Both the position numbers and the translations under genes were made by a program. A DNA stretch of 33,208 bases from Oleidesulfovibrio alaskensis DSM 16109 (lineage in GTDB: Bacteria; Desulfobacterota; Desulfovibrionia; Desulfovibrionales; Desulfovibrionaceae), in contig NZ_KI519496.1 in the NCBI RefSeq assembly GCF_000482745.1, forward strand, positions 136,822 to 170,029, given 5' to 3'. The notes under the pieces are model-generated. The model was given only the letters and a program-made list of their open reading frames with translations, made no database searches and was not told where the DNA came from. Each line of letters begins with the position of its first letter. The first letter of the stretch is position 1. This document shows, one piece after another, positions 24,781-31,677 of this stretch.

Positions 24781-26445
24781 ATGAGTCAGAAAAAAATGAA
24801 CCACACCGGCAAAAGGCTGATCGTCGATCCGGTGACGCGGATCGAAGGGCACCTCAAGATCGAGGTGGAACTGGAAAACAACAAAGTCAAAGATGCATGG
24901 GTAAGCACCCAGCTTTTCAGAGGCATTGAGATGATTCTGAAAGGCAGACCGCCGGAAGATGCCCCGCTGTTTACCCAGCGTGCTTGCGGCGTATGCACAA
25001 ACACCCATGCGCTGACCAGCATCCGCGCCATCGAAGACGCACTTGAGATCAAAGTTCCTCCGCTGGCACAGCTCATGCGCCACCTTATTCTCTCCGCGCT
25101 TATCGTGCATGACCATCTGGTGCACTTTTACCACCTGCACGGGCTGGACTGGATTGATGTTGCCGCAGCCACCACGGCCGATCCGGCCAAGGCCGGTAAA
25201 ATTGTGGGCAGCACCAGCAACAGAAGCGACGACCCTTCAGAGCTTTTCATCATTCAGAAGCGGCTGAAGGAGTTTGTGAAATCGGGACAGCTGGGATTTC
25301 TGGAAAAGGCATATTTTCTGGGCGGCAACGATGCGTACAAGCTGAGTCCGGAAGAAAACCTGATAATGTCGGCCCACTACTTTGAAGGGCTGCGCATTCA
25401 GCTGGAACTGGGCAGAGCCATGGCGCTCTTTGCCGGTAAAAACCCGCATGCGCAAAGTATGGTTGTGGGCGGCATGACCTGCTACGACAGCCTGCGTCCG
25501 GAAGTTATCGGACACTTCCGCAAGATCTGGGAACACTGCAAGGAGTTTGTTGAAAACGCCATGATGCCCGACATCCTGCTGATGACCAGACGCTACCCTG
25601 AAGCGCTGGCCTACGGCAGAACATCCAACTTCTTTGCCTTTGCAGATTTTCATGATCCGGTAACAGGCAAAGACCCGTACTTCACTTCGGGCGTGCTGTG
25701 GGGCAACGATCTTACAAAGCACGAAGAGCTGGACCCCGGCCATATCAACGAACATGTGGCGCGCAGCTGGTACGAAGGCGATACCCCGCGCACGCCCTAT
25801 GAAGGCGCTACAGAGCCGCACTACACATCATATGAGGACAAGGAGAAGTATTCCTGGTCCAAGGCTCCGCGCTACAAAAATGAAGCAATGGAGACCGGCC
25901 CGCTGGCACGGCGCGCGCTGGCCTACGCCCGTAAAGAGCAGGAAACAAGAACCATGCTGGATACTTTTTTCAAAGATTCCGGCATGAAGCCTGATCAGTT
26001 GTTTTCCACCATGGGCCGTACCGTATGCCGTGTGGTGGAAACAACCATGCTTATGCAGCGCATGCAGGGCTGGATTGACGATACCGAAGCACGCATCAAA
26101 GCCGGTGAAGACACCATATACACAGAATGGAAAATGCCGGACTCCGCCCGCGGCGTGGGCTTTTGCTGTGTAACCCGCGGCGCCCTGTCGCACTGGATAG
26201 ACATCAAGGAAGCTAAAATACACAACTTCCAGATGGTCGTACCTTCTACATGGAATCTGGGGCCCCGCTGCGCCAACGGAAAACTGAGCGCGGGCGAGCA
26301 GTCACTTATCGGATGCCCGTGTCCCGACCCGGACCGCCCTGTGGAAATTCTGCGCACCATTCATTCATTCGATCCCTGCATTGCCTGCTCGGTTCATCTG
26401 CTGGATGCACAGAAAAAGCCTCTCGGCAGCTTTAAGGTATTGTAG
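24781..26445 (+). CDS. hynA: Periplasmic [NiFe] hydrogenase large subunit
   Basis: A 554-residue catalytic subunit. The N-terminal nickel motif is RACGVCTNTHAL, preceded by DPVTRIEGHLKIE. The C-terminal motif is DPCIACSVH, followed by a 15-residue tail (LLDAQKKPLGSFKVL) expected to be removed after the His by a specific endopeptidase. All nickel ligands are Cys, with no in-frame TGA, so it is NiFe and not NiFeSe. There is no signal peptide; export depends on the small subunit. AAAGGAG lies 9 nt before ATG. No maturation genes (endopeptidase or hyp) are in the window. It is the last gene of the operon. Confidence 0.97.
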   Translation: MSQKKMNHTGKRLIVDPVTRIEGHLKIEVELENNKVKDAWVSTQLFRGIEMILKGRPPEDAPLFTQRACGVCTNTHALTSIRAIEDALEIKVPPLAQLMRHLILSALIVHDHLVHFYHLHGLDWIDVAAATTADPAKAGKIVGSTSNRSDDPSELFIIQKRLKEFVKSGQLGFLEKAYFLGGNDAYKLSPEENLIMSAHYFEGLRIQLELGRAMALFAGKNPHAQSMVVGGMTCYDSLRPEVIGHFRKIWEHCKEFVENAMMPDILLMTRRYPEALAYGRTSNFFAFADFHDPVTGKDPYFTSGVLWGNDLTKHEELDPGHINEHVARSWYEGDTPRTPYEGATEPHYTSYEDKEKYSWSKAPRYKNEAMETGPLARRALAYARKEQETRTMLDTFFKDSGMKPDQLFSTMGRTVCRVVETTMLMQRMQGWIDDTEARIKAGEDTIYTEWKMPDSARGVGFCCVTRGALSHWIDIKEAKIHNFQMVVPSTWNLGPRCANGKLSAGEQSLIGCPCPDPDRPVEILRTIHSFDPCIACSVHLLDAQKKPLGSFKVL

Positions 26446-26473
26446 CCACACACAAGCTCACTCTGTCTTGTCC

Positions 26474-26510
26474 CGCGGCCCTGACCTTACAGTCGGGGCC
26501 GCGTTTTTTT
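26474..26510 (+). terminator. Terminator of the hydrogenase operon
   Basis: CGCGGCCCTGAC (26474-26485) pairs with GTCGGGGCCGCG (26492-26503) through a 6-nt loop, with one U-G pair. A run of seven Ts follows. It lies 28 bp after the hydrogenase stop. Confidence 0.92.
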
Positions 26511-26929
26511 ACGGACAATACAGACCGTAAAAAAAGCACGCCACCGCTGCATCACTGCCGGTTGTAATTATGCGCCTCGACGGGTTGTTACATGCGCCAT
26601 CATACTGTCATGCCGTAATATTTTTCCAGTACAATACGGCACGGCATACGGGCCGGACCATGTCCCTGCAACGACCATGCGTTTGGTATACAGCGGCCAC
26701 CGGCGGAACCGTTTTATGCAGTTCAGAGCGGGGCAACATCCCGCAGGCCACACGGAAGCCTGCCGGAGCAATACGGCATAAACAGGCAGGAAGGACTCCG
26801 CGATGAGATACAAGCATGTGGATAAAATATTATCATATATTTTATTATATTATGATTTGTATATTTGCTGTCGCGCCAACCGCCGCATTACCAGTGTGTC
26901 CTCACAACAACGCAACATCCGGAAACCAT
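26511..26929 (+). promoter_or_regulatory. AT-rich upstream region of the methyltransferase gene
   Basis: No gene is supported between 26511 and 26929. From 26815 to 26870 the DNA is strongly AT-rich, unlike its surroundings, and contains the inverted repeat ATAAAATAT-N6-ATATTTTAT (26822-26845). Several TATATT-like -10 boxes lie here, so it is the likely promoter, possibly silenced or bent. Confidence 0.45.
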
Positions 26930-27787
26930 ATGAAAAGTATCTCCATCACCGATATCGCAGCTATGCAGGCCCGCGGCTCTCTGCTGCTTGTTGACGACCC
27001 ATATCCTGTTGAACCCAAAATCCGGTGGGGACACGGTAAGCCCCCTCATCAGGCTCTGGAAACGCTTTTCCGCTCATGCCGGCAGAACTACCTGCCATTT
27101 CTGGAAAATATTGCGTCTCTGGCGCCTTCTTTTGCAAAAATTCCTTTTGACGCTCCCGAAGATTCACCGGAACCGCGCTGGAACAACAACTGGCTGCCTG
27201 TACTGGACGGCATGAGCATATATACGGCACTGACAAAACATGCTCCCCGCCGGTTTATAGAGGTAGGTTCCGGCCATTCCACAAAATTCGCAGCGCGGGC
27301 CGTGCGCGATCACGGGCTTGCCACACGCATTTTCTCCATAGACCCGCAGCCCAGAAGCGAAGTGGACAGCCTGTGTCACCGTACGCTGCGCCATTCGCTC
27401 GAATCGCTGGATATCGCTTTTTTCGACACCGTAACCGCAGATGATATTCTTTTTGTAGACTGCAGTCACCGCGCGCTGCAAAATTCAGATGTCACCGTCT
27501 TTTTTCTCGATATTCTTCCCATACTTCCGGCCGGATGCCTTATCGGCATCCATGACATATGCCTGCCCATGGACTATCCGCCCGGCTGGGAACGCCGCTA
27601 CTATAACGAACAATACCTGCTGGCCTGCGTCCTGCTGTTCGGGGCTGCCGCATTCGACATCCTGCTGCCTTCGTACTATTTGTCCTCACAGCCGGAGTTG
27701 CACCCTGCCCTGCAACCTCTGCAGGCCGTAACAACGCTGCAGGGCCGCCCCCCTGTGGGAAGCATATTCTGGATGCGTAAAAAATAG
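26930..27787 (+). CDS. Class I SAM-dependent methyltransferase-like protein
   Basis: A 285-residue cytosolic protein. The ATG at 26930 (MKSISITDIAAM) has GGAAA 5 nt upstream; a longer frame reaches into the AT-rich promoter and is less likely. SAM-binding motif I is RFIEVGSGHSTKFAARAV, the acidic end of the next strand lies in RIFSIDPQPRSEV, and DDILFVDCSHRA and CLIGIHDICLP follow. This resembles methyltransferases of the Methyltransf_24 type that often act on sugars or in polysaccharide loci. The acceptor is unknown. Its terminator is not clear, and it converges with the minus-strand island genes. Confidence 0.75.
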   Translation: MKSISITDIAAMQARGSLLLVDDPYPVEPKIRWGHGKPPHQALETLFRSCRQNYLPFLENIASLAPSFAKIPFDAPEDSPEPRWNNNWLPVLDGMSIYTALTKHAPRRFIEVGSGHSTKFAARAVRDHGLATRIFSIDPQPRSEVDSLCHRTLRHSLESLDIAFFDTVTADDILFVDCSHRALQNSDVTVFFLDILPILPAGCLIGIHDICLPMDYPPGWERRYYNEQYLLACVLLFGAAAFDILLPSYYLSSQPELHPALQPLQAVTTLQGRPPVGSIFWMRKK

Positions 27788-27866
27788 CGGACACGCAGAA
27801 GAGTACACTGGCGCTGCTGGCACACCAGAGCAACACCATGGCCCGGATAGTAATCATCAGGGCCAT

Positions 27867-28025
27867 TCATTTGTAAACATGATCAGCCGCCAATCCTTGA
27901 AGGCGTATTTCTGTATCAAAAACGGTTATCTCTCCTGCAAGGCAGTACGCCAGCAATTCAGCCGGGCTATTTACTAAAACATCATAAGAACCATCATCAT
28001 AACGCTGAATTGATAACGCTACCAT
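27867..28025 (-). CDS. Unrecognised 52-residue protein downstream of hicB
   Basis: The open frame MVALSIQRYDDGSYDVLVNS... ends ...LAADHVYK. A strong ribosome site (GGAGGAAAG) lies 4 nt upstream of ATG. It starts 42 bp after the hicB stop, in the same direction, so it is probably the third gene of the toxin-antitoxin transcript. Composition is acidic, with a short hydrophobic centre (ELLAYCLAGEITVF). No family was recognised. It could be an accessory or regulatory part of the locus, or a cargo gene. Confidence 0.6.
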   Translation of the reverse strand: MVALSIQRYDDGSYDVLVNSPAELLAYCLAGEITVFDTEIRLQGLAADHVYK

Positions 28026-28067
28026 TTTCTTTCCTCCAGCCGTAAGTGTTTATGATCCGGTCGAAAA

Positions 28068-28490
28068 CTAGCTTGCAAATTTTTGCGTCAAAAAAGCAAC
28101 AAACTGAGAACGCCCAAACCCCTTTGACCTTGCTTTTCTGTCCAGATCCTCAAGGATATACCGAGGAAGTGAAATATTAATTCTAACAGGGGTTGCGTCT
28201 GCCGTTGGCACGGGCACCAGCTGCAAGCGGAACTCGCGCGAGCAATCTACCCCCTCCCCTTTCATCTCTTCAGAGGCATAAGCGACCACAGCTTCATAGG
28301 AAGCTGGTTCCGGCATTTCCTGTCGCTTTTTGGCTTGTTCCTCAGCCTCAATATTCAGTACATCTAAAGCGTTCCTATAGGCTTCCTGAAGTGTTTCACC
28401 TTGGGTACCTATGGCTGGGCACTCTAGAAAGGTTACAACGTAACCACCCTCAATTGCAGGGATAAAAACACCGTAATATAATTTTTCCAT
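28068..28490 (-). CDS. hicB: HicB-family antitoxin with C-terminal RHH domain
   Basis: A 140-residue protein. The N-terminal HicB fold (about 1-60) reads YYGVFIPAIEGGYVVTFLEC, with the typical PAIGTQGETLQEAYRNALDV after it. A linker leads to a ribbon-helix-helix domain, PVRINISLPRYILEDLDRKA followed by GFGRSQFVAFL (about 101-138), which binds the promoter. AAAAGGG precedes the ATG. It should neutralise the HicA-like product encoded upstream and autoregulate the operon. Base composition is more AT-rich than the flanking core genes, in keeping with acquired DNA. Confidence 0.9.
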   Translation of the reverse strand: MEKLYYGVFIPAIEGGYVVTFLECPAIGTQGETLQEAYRNALDVLNIEAEEQAKKRQEMPEPASYEAVVAYASEEMKGEGVDCSREFRLQLVPVPTADATPVRINISLPRYILEDLDRKARSKGFGRSQFVAFLTQKFAS

Positions 28491-28728
28491 AATACCCTTT
28501 TGTATTTAGTAGTGTGTGTGGGGGGGGGGAATCCCCCCCCCACACTACTATAATTTTTTTTCCGACTTGCTTTCCAATCACTCGAACCAAATGATCTTTT
28601 ATTTCTTTATGCCTCGGGATGGTTAAAACTTTATTACCGTGGCTATCATAAACCTTGGTGTGGCTTCGTCCTTCTTGGAAAGTAAACCCTAATAATCGGA
28701 GCTTTAGAAGAAGATGCTTCTCCTTCAC
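28450..28728 (-). CDS. hicA: HicA-family toxin, C-terminally extended through a homopolymer
   Basis: The open frame has 92 codons starting with GTG at 28728. Residues 1-60 match the HicA dsRBD-like fold: LLLKLRLLGFTFQEGRSHTK, with the catalytic-type His in GRSH, then VLTIPRHKEIKDHLVRVIGK. HicA proteins usually end near there (55-85 residues). Here the frame continues through the G9/C10 tract (GGDSPPPHTLLNTKG) and overlaps hicB by 41 bp. A one-base change in the C run would end it within the tract. Family members cleave mRNA. The start has no good ribosome site, and the upstream region carries the IS element, so expression may be altered. Confidence 0.78.
   Translation of the reverse strand: MKEKHLLLKLRLLGFTFQEGRSHTKVYDSHGNKVLTIPRHKEIKDHLVRVIGKQVGKKIIVVWGGDSPPPHTLLNTKGYYGKIILRCFYPCN
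28507..28550 (-). repeat. G10/C9 homopolymer hairpin between hicA and hicB
   Basis: Plus strand: G10 at 28520-28529, AAT, then C9 at 28533-28541, flanked by TAGTAGTG (28507-28514) and CACTACTA (28543-28550). The arms pair except for an extra TG repeat. Such tracts slip during replication. On the minus strand it lies inside the 3' part of the hicA frame and just before hicB, so it could act as an attenuator or a variable switch. Confidence 0.8.
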
Positions 28729-28730
28729 CT

Positions 28731-28750
28731 ATACACACTCACGTGTGTAT
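28731..28750 (-). promoter_or_regulatory. Perfect inverted repeat just upstream of hicA
   Basis: ATACACAC-TCAC-GTGTGTAT, 8-bp arms with a 4-bp spacer, starts 3 bp before the hicA start codon. It is the natural candidate for the HicB RHH operator. It is about 8 bp from the IS end. Confidence 0.6.
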
Positions 28751-28829
28751 AAGTCAACGGTAATCCCCCAGAAAAATGTTGCTTCTGAAAAGTAGAATTT
28801 TCTCGTAACCCCTGATGAGGAGATCCTAC

Positions 28830-29096
28830 ATGAAGAAATCTCGCTACACCGACAGTCAAATCCTGAACATTTTGAAGCAAGCCGAGAACGGCGTTCCTGT
28901 ACCCGAACTCTGCCGCGAGCATGGCATGAGCAGTGCCACGTTCTACAAGTGGCGAGCAAAGGTTGGCGGTATGGATGCGTCGCTGGTGGCGCGCATGAAA
29001 GAGCTTGAACGCGAAAACAAGCTGCTCAAGCGAATGTATGCCGAAGAAAAGATGAAGGCCGAGGTCGTTGCAGAGGCTCTGGCAAAAAACTGGTAA
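28830..29096 (+). CDS. IS3-family transposase OrfA
   Basis: An 88-residue DNA-binding protein. The start at 28830 has GAGGAG upstream. The HTH is SQILNILKQAENGVPVPELC followed by REHGMSSATFYKWRAKVGG. A leucine-zipper-like stretch, MKELERENKLLKRMYAEEKM, follows. The frame ends in GCA AAA AAC TGG TAA, where A AAA AAC is a slippery site for making the OrfAB fusion. OrfA appears intact. Confidence 0.9.
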   Translation: MKKSRYTDSQILNILKQAENGVPVPELCREHGMSSATFYKWRAKVGGMDASLVARMKELERENKLLKRMYAEEKMKAEVVAEALAKNW

Positions 29097-29122
29097 GGCC
29101 GTCTCGTCGCCGCGAGATGGCC
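29084..29122 (+). promoter_or_regulatory. -1 programmed ribosomal frameshift signal
   Basis: The slippery heptamer A AAA AAC is at 29084-29090, in phase with orfA. After a 6-nt spacer comes a 10-bp stem, GGCCGTCTCG (29097-29106) with CGAGATGGCC (29113-29122), with one G-U pair and a 6-nt loop. Slipping by -1 enters the orfB frame (GKKLVRPSRRREM). This is the classic IS3 arrangement. Confidence 0.85.
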
Positions 29123-29891
29123 AAAAAAGCCGTTCAAGAGAAACAACTGAATATCCGGCAAGTCTGTGAAGCATTCAATATCAGCCAGACATGCTCTCGG
29201 TACGAGCCGAAACTTTCAGCTGAGAACGAACTAGTTGCAGATTGTCTTATTCGTTTGACGGACAACCAGCGTAACTGGGGGTTCGGCCTGTGTTTTCTGC
29301 ATTTGCGTAATGTCAGGGGCTATCGATGGAACCACAAGCGCGTGTACCGAATATACTGCGAGCTGGAACTCAACATGCGCATCAAACCTAAGAAACGCAT
29401 TGTCCGAGAAAAGCCGGAGCTGCTTGGGCAACCGCAGCGGGTCAATCAGTCATGGTCGATGGATTTCATGCACGATCAGTTGCAAAGCGGACGTAGCTTC
29501 AGGTTGTTCAATGTGATTGACGATTTTAACCGTGAGGGACTGACCATAGAAGCGGATTTCTCCCTGCCCGCAGAGCGTGTAATCCGAAGCCTTGAGCAGG
29601 TTATGGAGTGGCGGGGGAAGCCGGAGTCGATTCGTTGTGGCAACGGGCCGGAGTACATCACTGATGTGGGCTGCCAGTCAGGGAATACGCATTGAACATA
29701 TTCAACCAGGGCAACCTCAGCAGAACGCTTACGTGGAGCGGTACAATCGGACCGTCCGCTACGATTGGCTTGGGCAGTTTCTGTTCTCAAGCATTGAAGA
29801 GGTGCAGGACCATGCCACCAACTGGCTGTGGACCTACAACATGGGAATCGGGGGGGTTACCCCTGCCCAAAAACTGAGAATAACTGCATAG
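29117..29891 (+). pseudogene. IS3-family transposase OrfB, frameshifted and catalytically dead
   Basis: The rve integrase core is recognisable: the first Asp in SWSMDFMHDQL and the Glu in QQNAYVERYNRTVRYDW. The second catalytic Asp, normally in DNGPEY, is replaced by Gly (RCGNGPEY). Soon after, at about 29660, the frame shifts from the one ending at 29695 to the one that starts WAASQGIRIEHIQPG and ends at 29891; a stretch between EYI and WA appears deleted. Near the end WTYNMGIGGVTPAQKL lacks the few residues usually found between WTYN and MGIGG. Three separate lesions indicate long-standing decay. Confidence 0.85.
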
Positions 29892-29930
29892 CCTCTACTT
29901 TTCAGGCCTCCTAAAAATGGGAGGATTACC

Positions 29931-29980
29931 CACGGCTCTTGATCTTTGTTTTCTTCAGGCTTAAACTCATGGTCATTCAT
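29931..29980 (-). pseudogene. 5' end of a small frame cut by the IS
   Basis: An ATG at 29980 with a strong GAGGAG site begins MNDHEFKPEENKDQEPW, after which the sequence enters the IS right end at 29930. Joined to the left flank at 28758 it would give a short peptide ending before or over the hicA start. It may be the remnant of a leader or small gene in front of hicAB. Confidence 0.45.
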
Positions 29981-30010
29981 GTTTTTATCTCCTCTTGTGA
30001 GGGGGTACCC

Positions 30011-30039
30011 AAGGCCGCACTGCTATGCGGCCTTTTCTT
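30011..30039 (+). terminator. Terminator-like hairpin
   Basis: AAGGCCGCA (30011-30019) pairs with TGCGGCCTT (30026-30034) through a 6-nt loop, followed by TTCTTT on the plus strand. No intact plus-strand gene ends just before it apart from the IS. On the minus strand it follows directly after the stop of the gene ending at 30040 and could also end that transcript, though without a good U tract. Confidence 0.6.
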
Positions 30040-30486
30040 TTAGGCTCCGATCTTAGACAAAAGTGTCTCCATTGCGACAATTACCGTATCCGTAAACGAC
30101 AAGGGTGGCTCTCCAAGAGAAATCATATGGAACCGTTTTTCCTCATAGAGAAGAATAAGGGAAGGCAAAAAGGAAAGGTTCACTATTTGGCGAGGTTCAT
30201 TTTTTTCTGCCCCTTTACCTTTGTGCCCTTGCAAAGAGTTTGAAGATTCCAAATACTCTTTAAGAGCAAGCCGGATAAAGGCATTCCGTGTCAACTTTTG
30301 GGTAGATTGCTTTTCAACCTCCTCTTTCACAAGCTGAAACCTTTCGAGCAGCGAATTGGGCAAACGGAAGCATTTAACGACTTCTTGCTCTTGGGTAATG
30401 GCCTCGATCAACAAATCTACTTTAAGCCGATTCCCCTCAGTTCCCGCTTTTTTAACTGCGGTATTCCCTTTAGACCCTAATGCCAT
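30040..30486 (-). CDS. Uncharacterised RHH-like protein next to a parA fragment
   Basis: A 148-residue protein. The middle (about 35-80) reads VVKCFRLPNSLLERFQLVKE followed by STQKLTRNAFIRLALKEYLE, which resembles a ribbon-helix-helix or small plasmid-partition DNA-binding domain. The N-terminus is basic (KKAGTEGNRLK), and the last 50 residues have no recognisable motif. Its ATG overlaps the parA stop (TAATG), so it belonged to a parA operon and may be the partner of that ParA. This is inference; it is not a canonical ParB. Confidence 0.65.
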   Translation of the reverse strand: MALGSKGNTAVKKAGTEGNRLKVDLLIEAITQEQEVVKCFRLPNSLLERFQLVKEEVEKQSTQKLTRNAFIRLALKEYLESSNSLQGHKGKGAEKNEPRQIVNLSFLPSLILLYEEKRFHMISLGEPPLSFTDTVIVAMETLLSKIGA

Positions 30487-30692
30487 TATTCCCCCACTCG
30501 CCTAGCAAGTTCTTCTGCCAAAGCGTGATAGTCTTTTGCTCCATTTGATGTAGGAGCGTATTCAAAAATAGTTTTCCCGTGGCTAGGAGCTTCAGCCAGC
30601 GAAACATTTCTACGAATACAAGTTTCAAGGGTAAACTCAGCTCCGAAGGCATCCCGAACGGTATTCTTAACCTCTCGCTTCGTGTCCGTCAT
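30486..30692 (-). pseudogene. parA: C-terminal fragment of a ParA-type partition ATPase
   Basis: 68 residues remain: MTDTKREVKNTVRDAF, then IRRNVSLAEAPSHGKTIFEY and NGAKDYHALAEELARR. This is the conserved end of ParA/Soj proteins (RNV.L.EAPSHGK). The Walker A, Walker A' and Walker B parts, about 190 residues, are missing. A stop codon lies directly upstream in frame, and the tRNA gene is only 120 bp further on. It is a relic of a plasmid or integrative element partition locus. Confidence 0.85.
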
Positions 30693-30714
30693 CTATAGGG
30701 CACTTCAGATCCCA

Positions 30715-30749
30715 AACACTTTGACCAACAGCCGGTTGATCAAAATGTT
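30715..30749. repeat. Imperfect 15-bp inverted repeat beside the tRNA
   Basis: AACACTTTGACCAAC (30715-30729) and GTTGATCAAAATGTT (30735-30749) are inverted copies matching at 13 of 15 positions around AGCCG. It may be a recombination or partition-protein site, or an operator. It sits at the broken end of parA. Confidence 0.5.
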
Positions 30750-30758
30750 CACCACAAG

Positions 30759-30797
30759 AAAAGGACCGCATAGCTTATTAAGCTAAACGGTCCTTTT
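30759..30797 (-). terminator. Terminator downstream of tRNA-Ala
   Basis: AAAAGGACCG and CGGTCCTTTT form an extended hairpin with the inner palindrome TAGCTTA-T-TAAGCTA, 16 bp past the tRNA 3' end. Flanking T-rich tracts on either strand let it act in both directions. Confidence 0.85.
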
Positions 30798-30812
30798 TCT
30801 TAAAAAATATAG

Positions 30813-30888
<76 letters not shown>

Positions 30889-30900
30889 TTGCGGAAGAGC

Positions 30901-30930
30901 CTTATGCAGCACAATGGGGCAGGTTGTCAA
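30901..30930 (-). promoter_or_regulatory. Promoter of tRNA-Ala
   Basis: On the minus strand, -35 TTGACA (30925-30930) and -10 CATAAG (30901-30906) are spaced by 18 nt. Transcription would start a few nt before the mature tRNA 5' end at 30888. Confidence 0.75.
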
Positions 30931-31034
30931 CAGCGGGTGCATTTTTTTATGCACACAGCGTCAGGCGTACGGTTAGTTGTTGTTTCCGCGCGCCGCACGT
31001 CTTATTATACAAGCGAAAAACGCGGGAGGCTATG

Positions 31035-31256
31035 ATGGCAGAATCGCTGATTATATATGGCAAGGAAAATTGCCCGCACACCCGCAGGGCAAGAGAGGCT
31101 CATCCCGGACACATCTTTATGGATGTGCAAAGCAGCCTGACGGCCATGCAAAACATGCTGGAACTGTCCGGCGGCGTACGCAGAGTTCCCGTACTGGCGC
31201 TGCGTACTGACAAAGGTGAACAGCTTATATCTGTGGGATACAATAAAGGTTCCTGA
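31035..31256 (+). CDS. Glutaredoxin-like small thiol protein, UXX-star-like (Cys form)
   Basis: A 73-residue protein; the start is 31035 (or 31032, adjacent ATG), with GGGAGGC upstream. The N-terminus SLIIYGKENCPHTRRARE has a single active-site Cys in CPHT on a glutaredoxin-like beta-alpha start. MQNMLELSGGVRRVPVLAL contains the cis-Pro (VP) of the thioredoxin fold, and the end is GEQLISVGYNKGS. This resembles the UXX-star (seleno)protein family, in which selenocysteine often occupies the first Cys position. Here the codon is TGC. A thiol-redox function is expected; the partner is unknown. Confidence 0.75.
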   Translation: MAESLIIYGKENCPHTRRAREAHPGHIFMDVQSSLTAMQNMLELSGGVRRVPVLALRTDKGEQLISVGYNKGS

Positions 31257-31677
31257 AACGTATGATTTCCGGCAGGTGCCGGAACAACCACAGCGGTCTA
31301 AAGCAGAACATCCGCAATTATACCGCAACATGTTTGGCCAGAACCCGCCACTCCGCAATCGAACCGCATATACTGTTACGCCGTCTATCAGATAACAGCC
31401 TGCCTCAGCCCCCCCGCCCCGTTTTCAGCATCTGCCTGCCGGCCCCAGCCGCAGACAGACAAACCGCGTGTGCAGCCGCCCTCTGAATACCTCGCAAAAC
31501 TGCCCCCCGCAGTAATTCACAACTTTATTTTTCATATAAAACAGCAAACTGGCTTTCCGCGCGGATATGCGCTGTTTGTGATATTATTCCTTAGATTGAC
31601 AAAAAAAACACCGCAAGCCTACCAATGTCGGGCACTCGGTACTTTTTACTCACACAGCACACACGTCGGAGAAGTGA
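31257..31677 (+). promoter_or_regulatory. Intergenic region and promoter of lgt
   Basis: No gene is supported. An 8-bp hairpin TTCCGGCA-GG-TGCCGGAA (31267-31284) follows the UXX-star-like gene without a U tract and may be its terminator or a stability element. Near lgt, TTGACA (31596-31601) and TACCAA (31620-31625) with 18-nt spacing are a possible promoter. The rest is featureless. Confidence 0.5.

Larger units (their letters stand above)
28759..29930 (+). mobile_element. IS3-family insertion sequence (inactive)
   Basis: An element of about 1.17 kb. The imperfect terminal inverted repeats are GGTAATCC...CTGAAAAGTAGA (28759-28796) and its inverse (29894-29930). It carries orfA and a broken orfB arranged as in IS3 elements. 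No clear target-site duplication flanks the ends (AAGTCAAC on the left, CACGGCTC on the right), so the insertion is old or its flank was rearranged. It lies between the hicA operator and a truncated small frame at 29931-29980. Confidence 0.85.

Noticed and set aside
23575..25140. A 521-codon minus-strand open frame opposite the cytochrome and hydrogenase genes
   Set aside because: It spans three real plus-strand genes and has no protein features.
24781..26445. Selenocysteine ([NiFeSe]) hydrogenase
   Set aside because: The C-terminal motif is DPCIACSVH with TGC codons, and there is no in-frame TGA.
28728..28757. A promoter TTGACT-18-TATAGG reading into hicA from the IS junction
   Set aside because: The implied transcription start falls after the only usable hicA start codon, so it cannot serve that gene as annotated.
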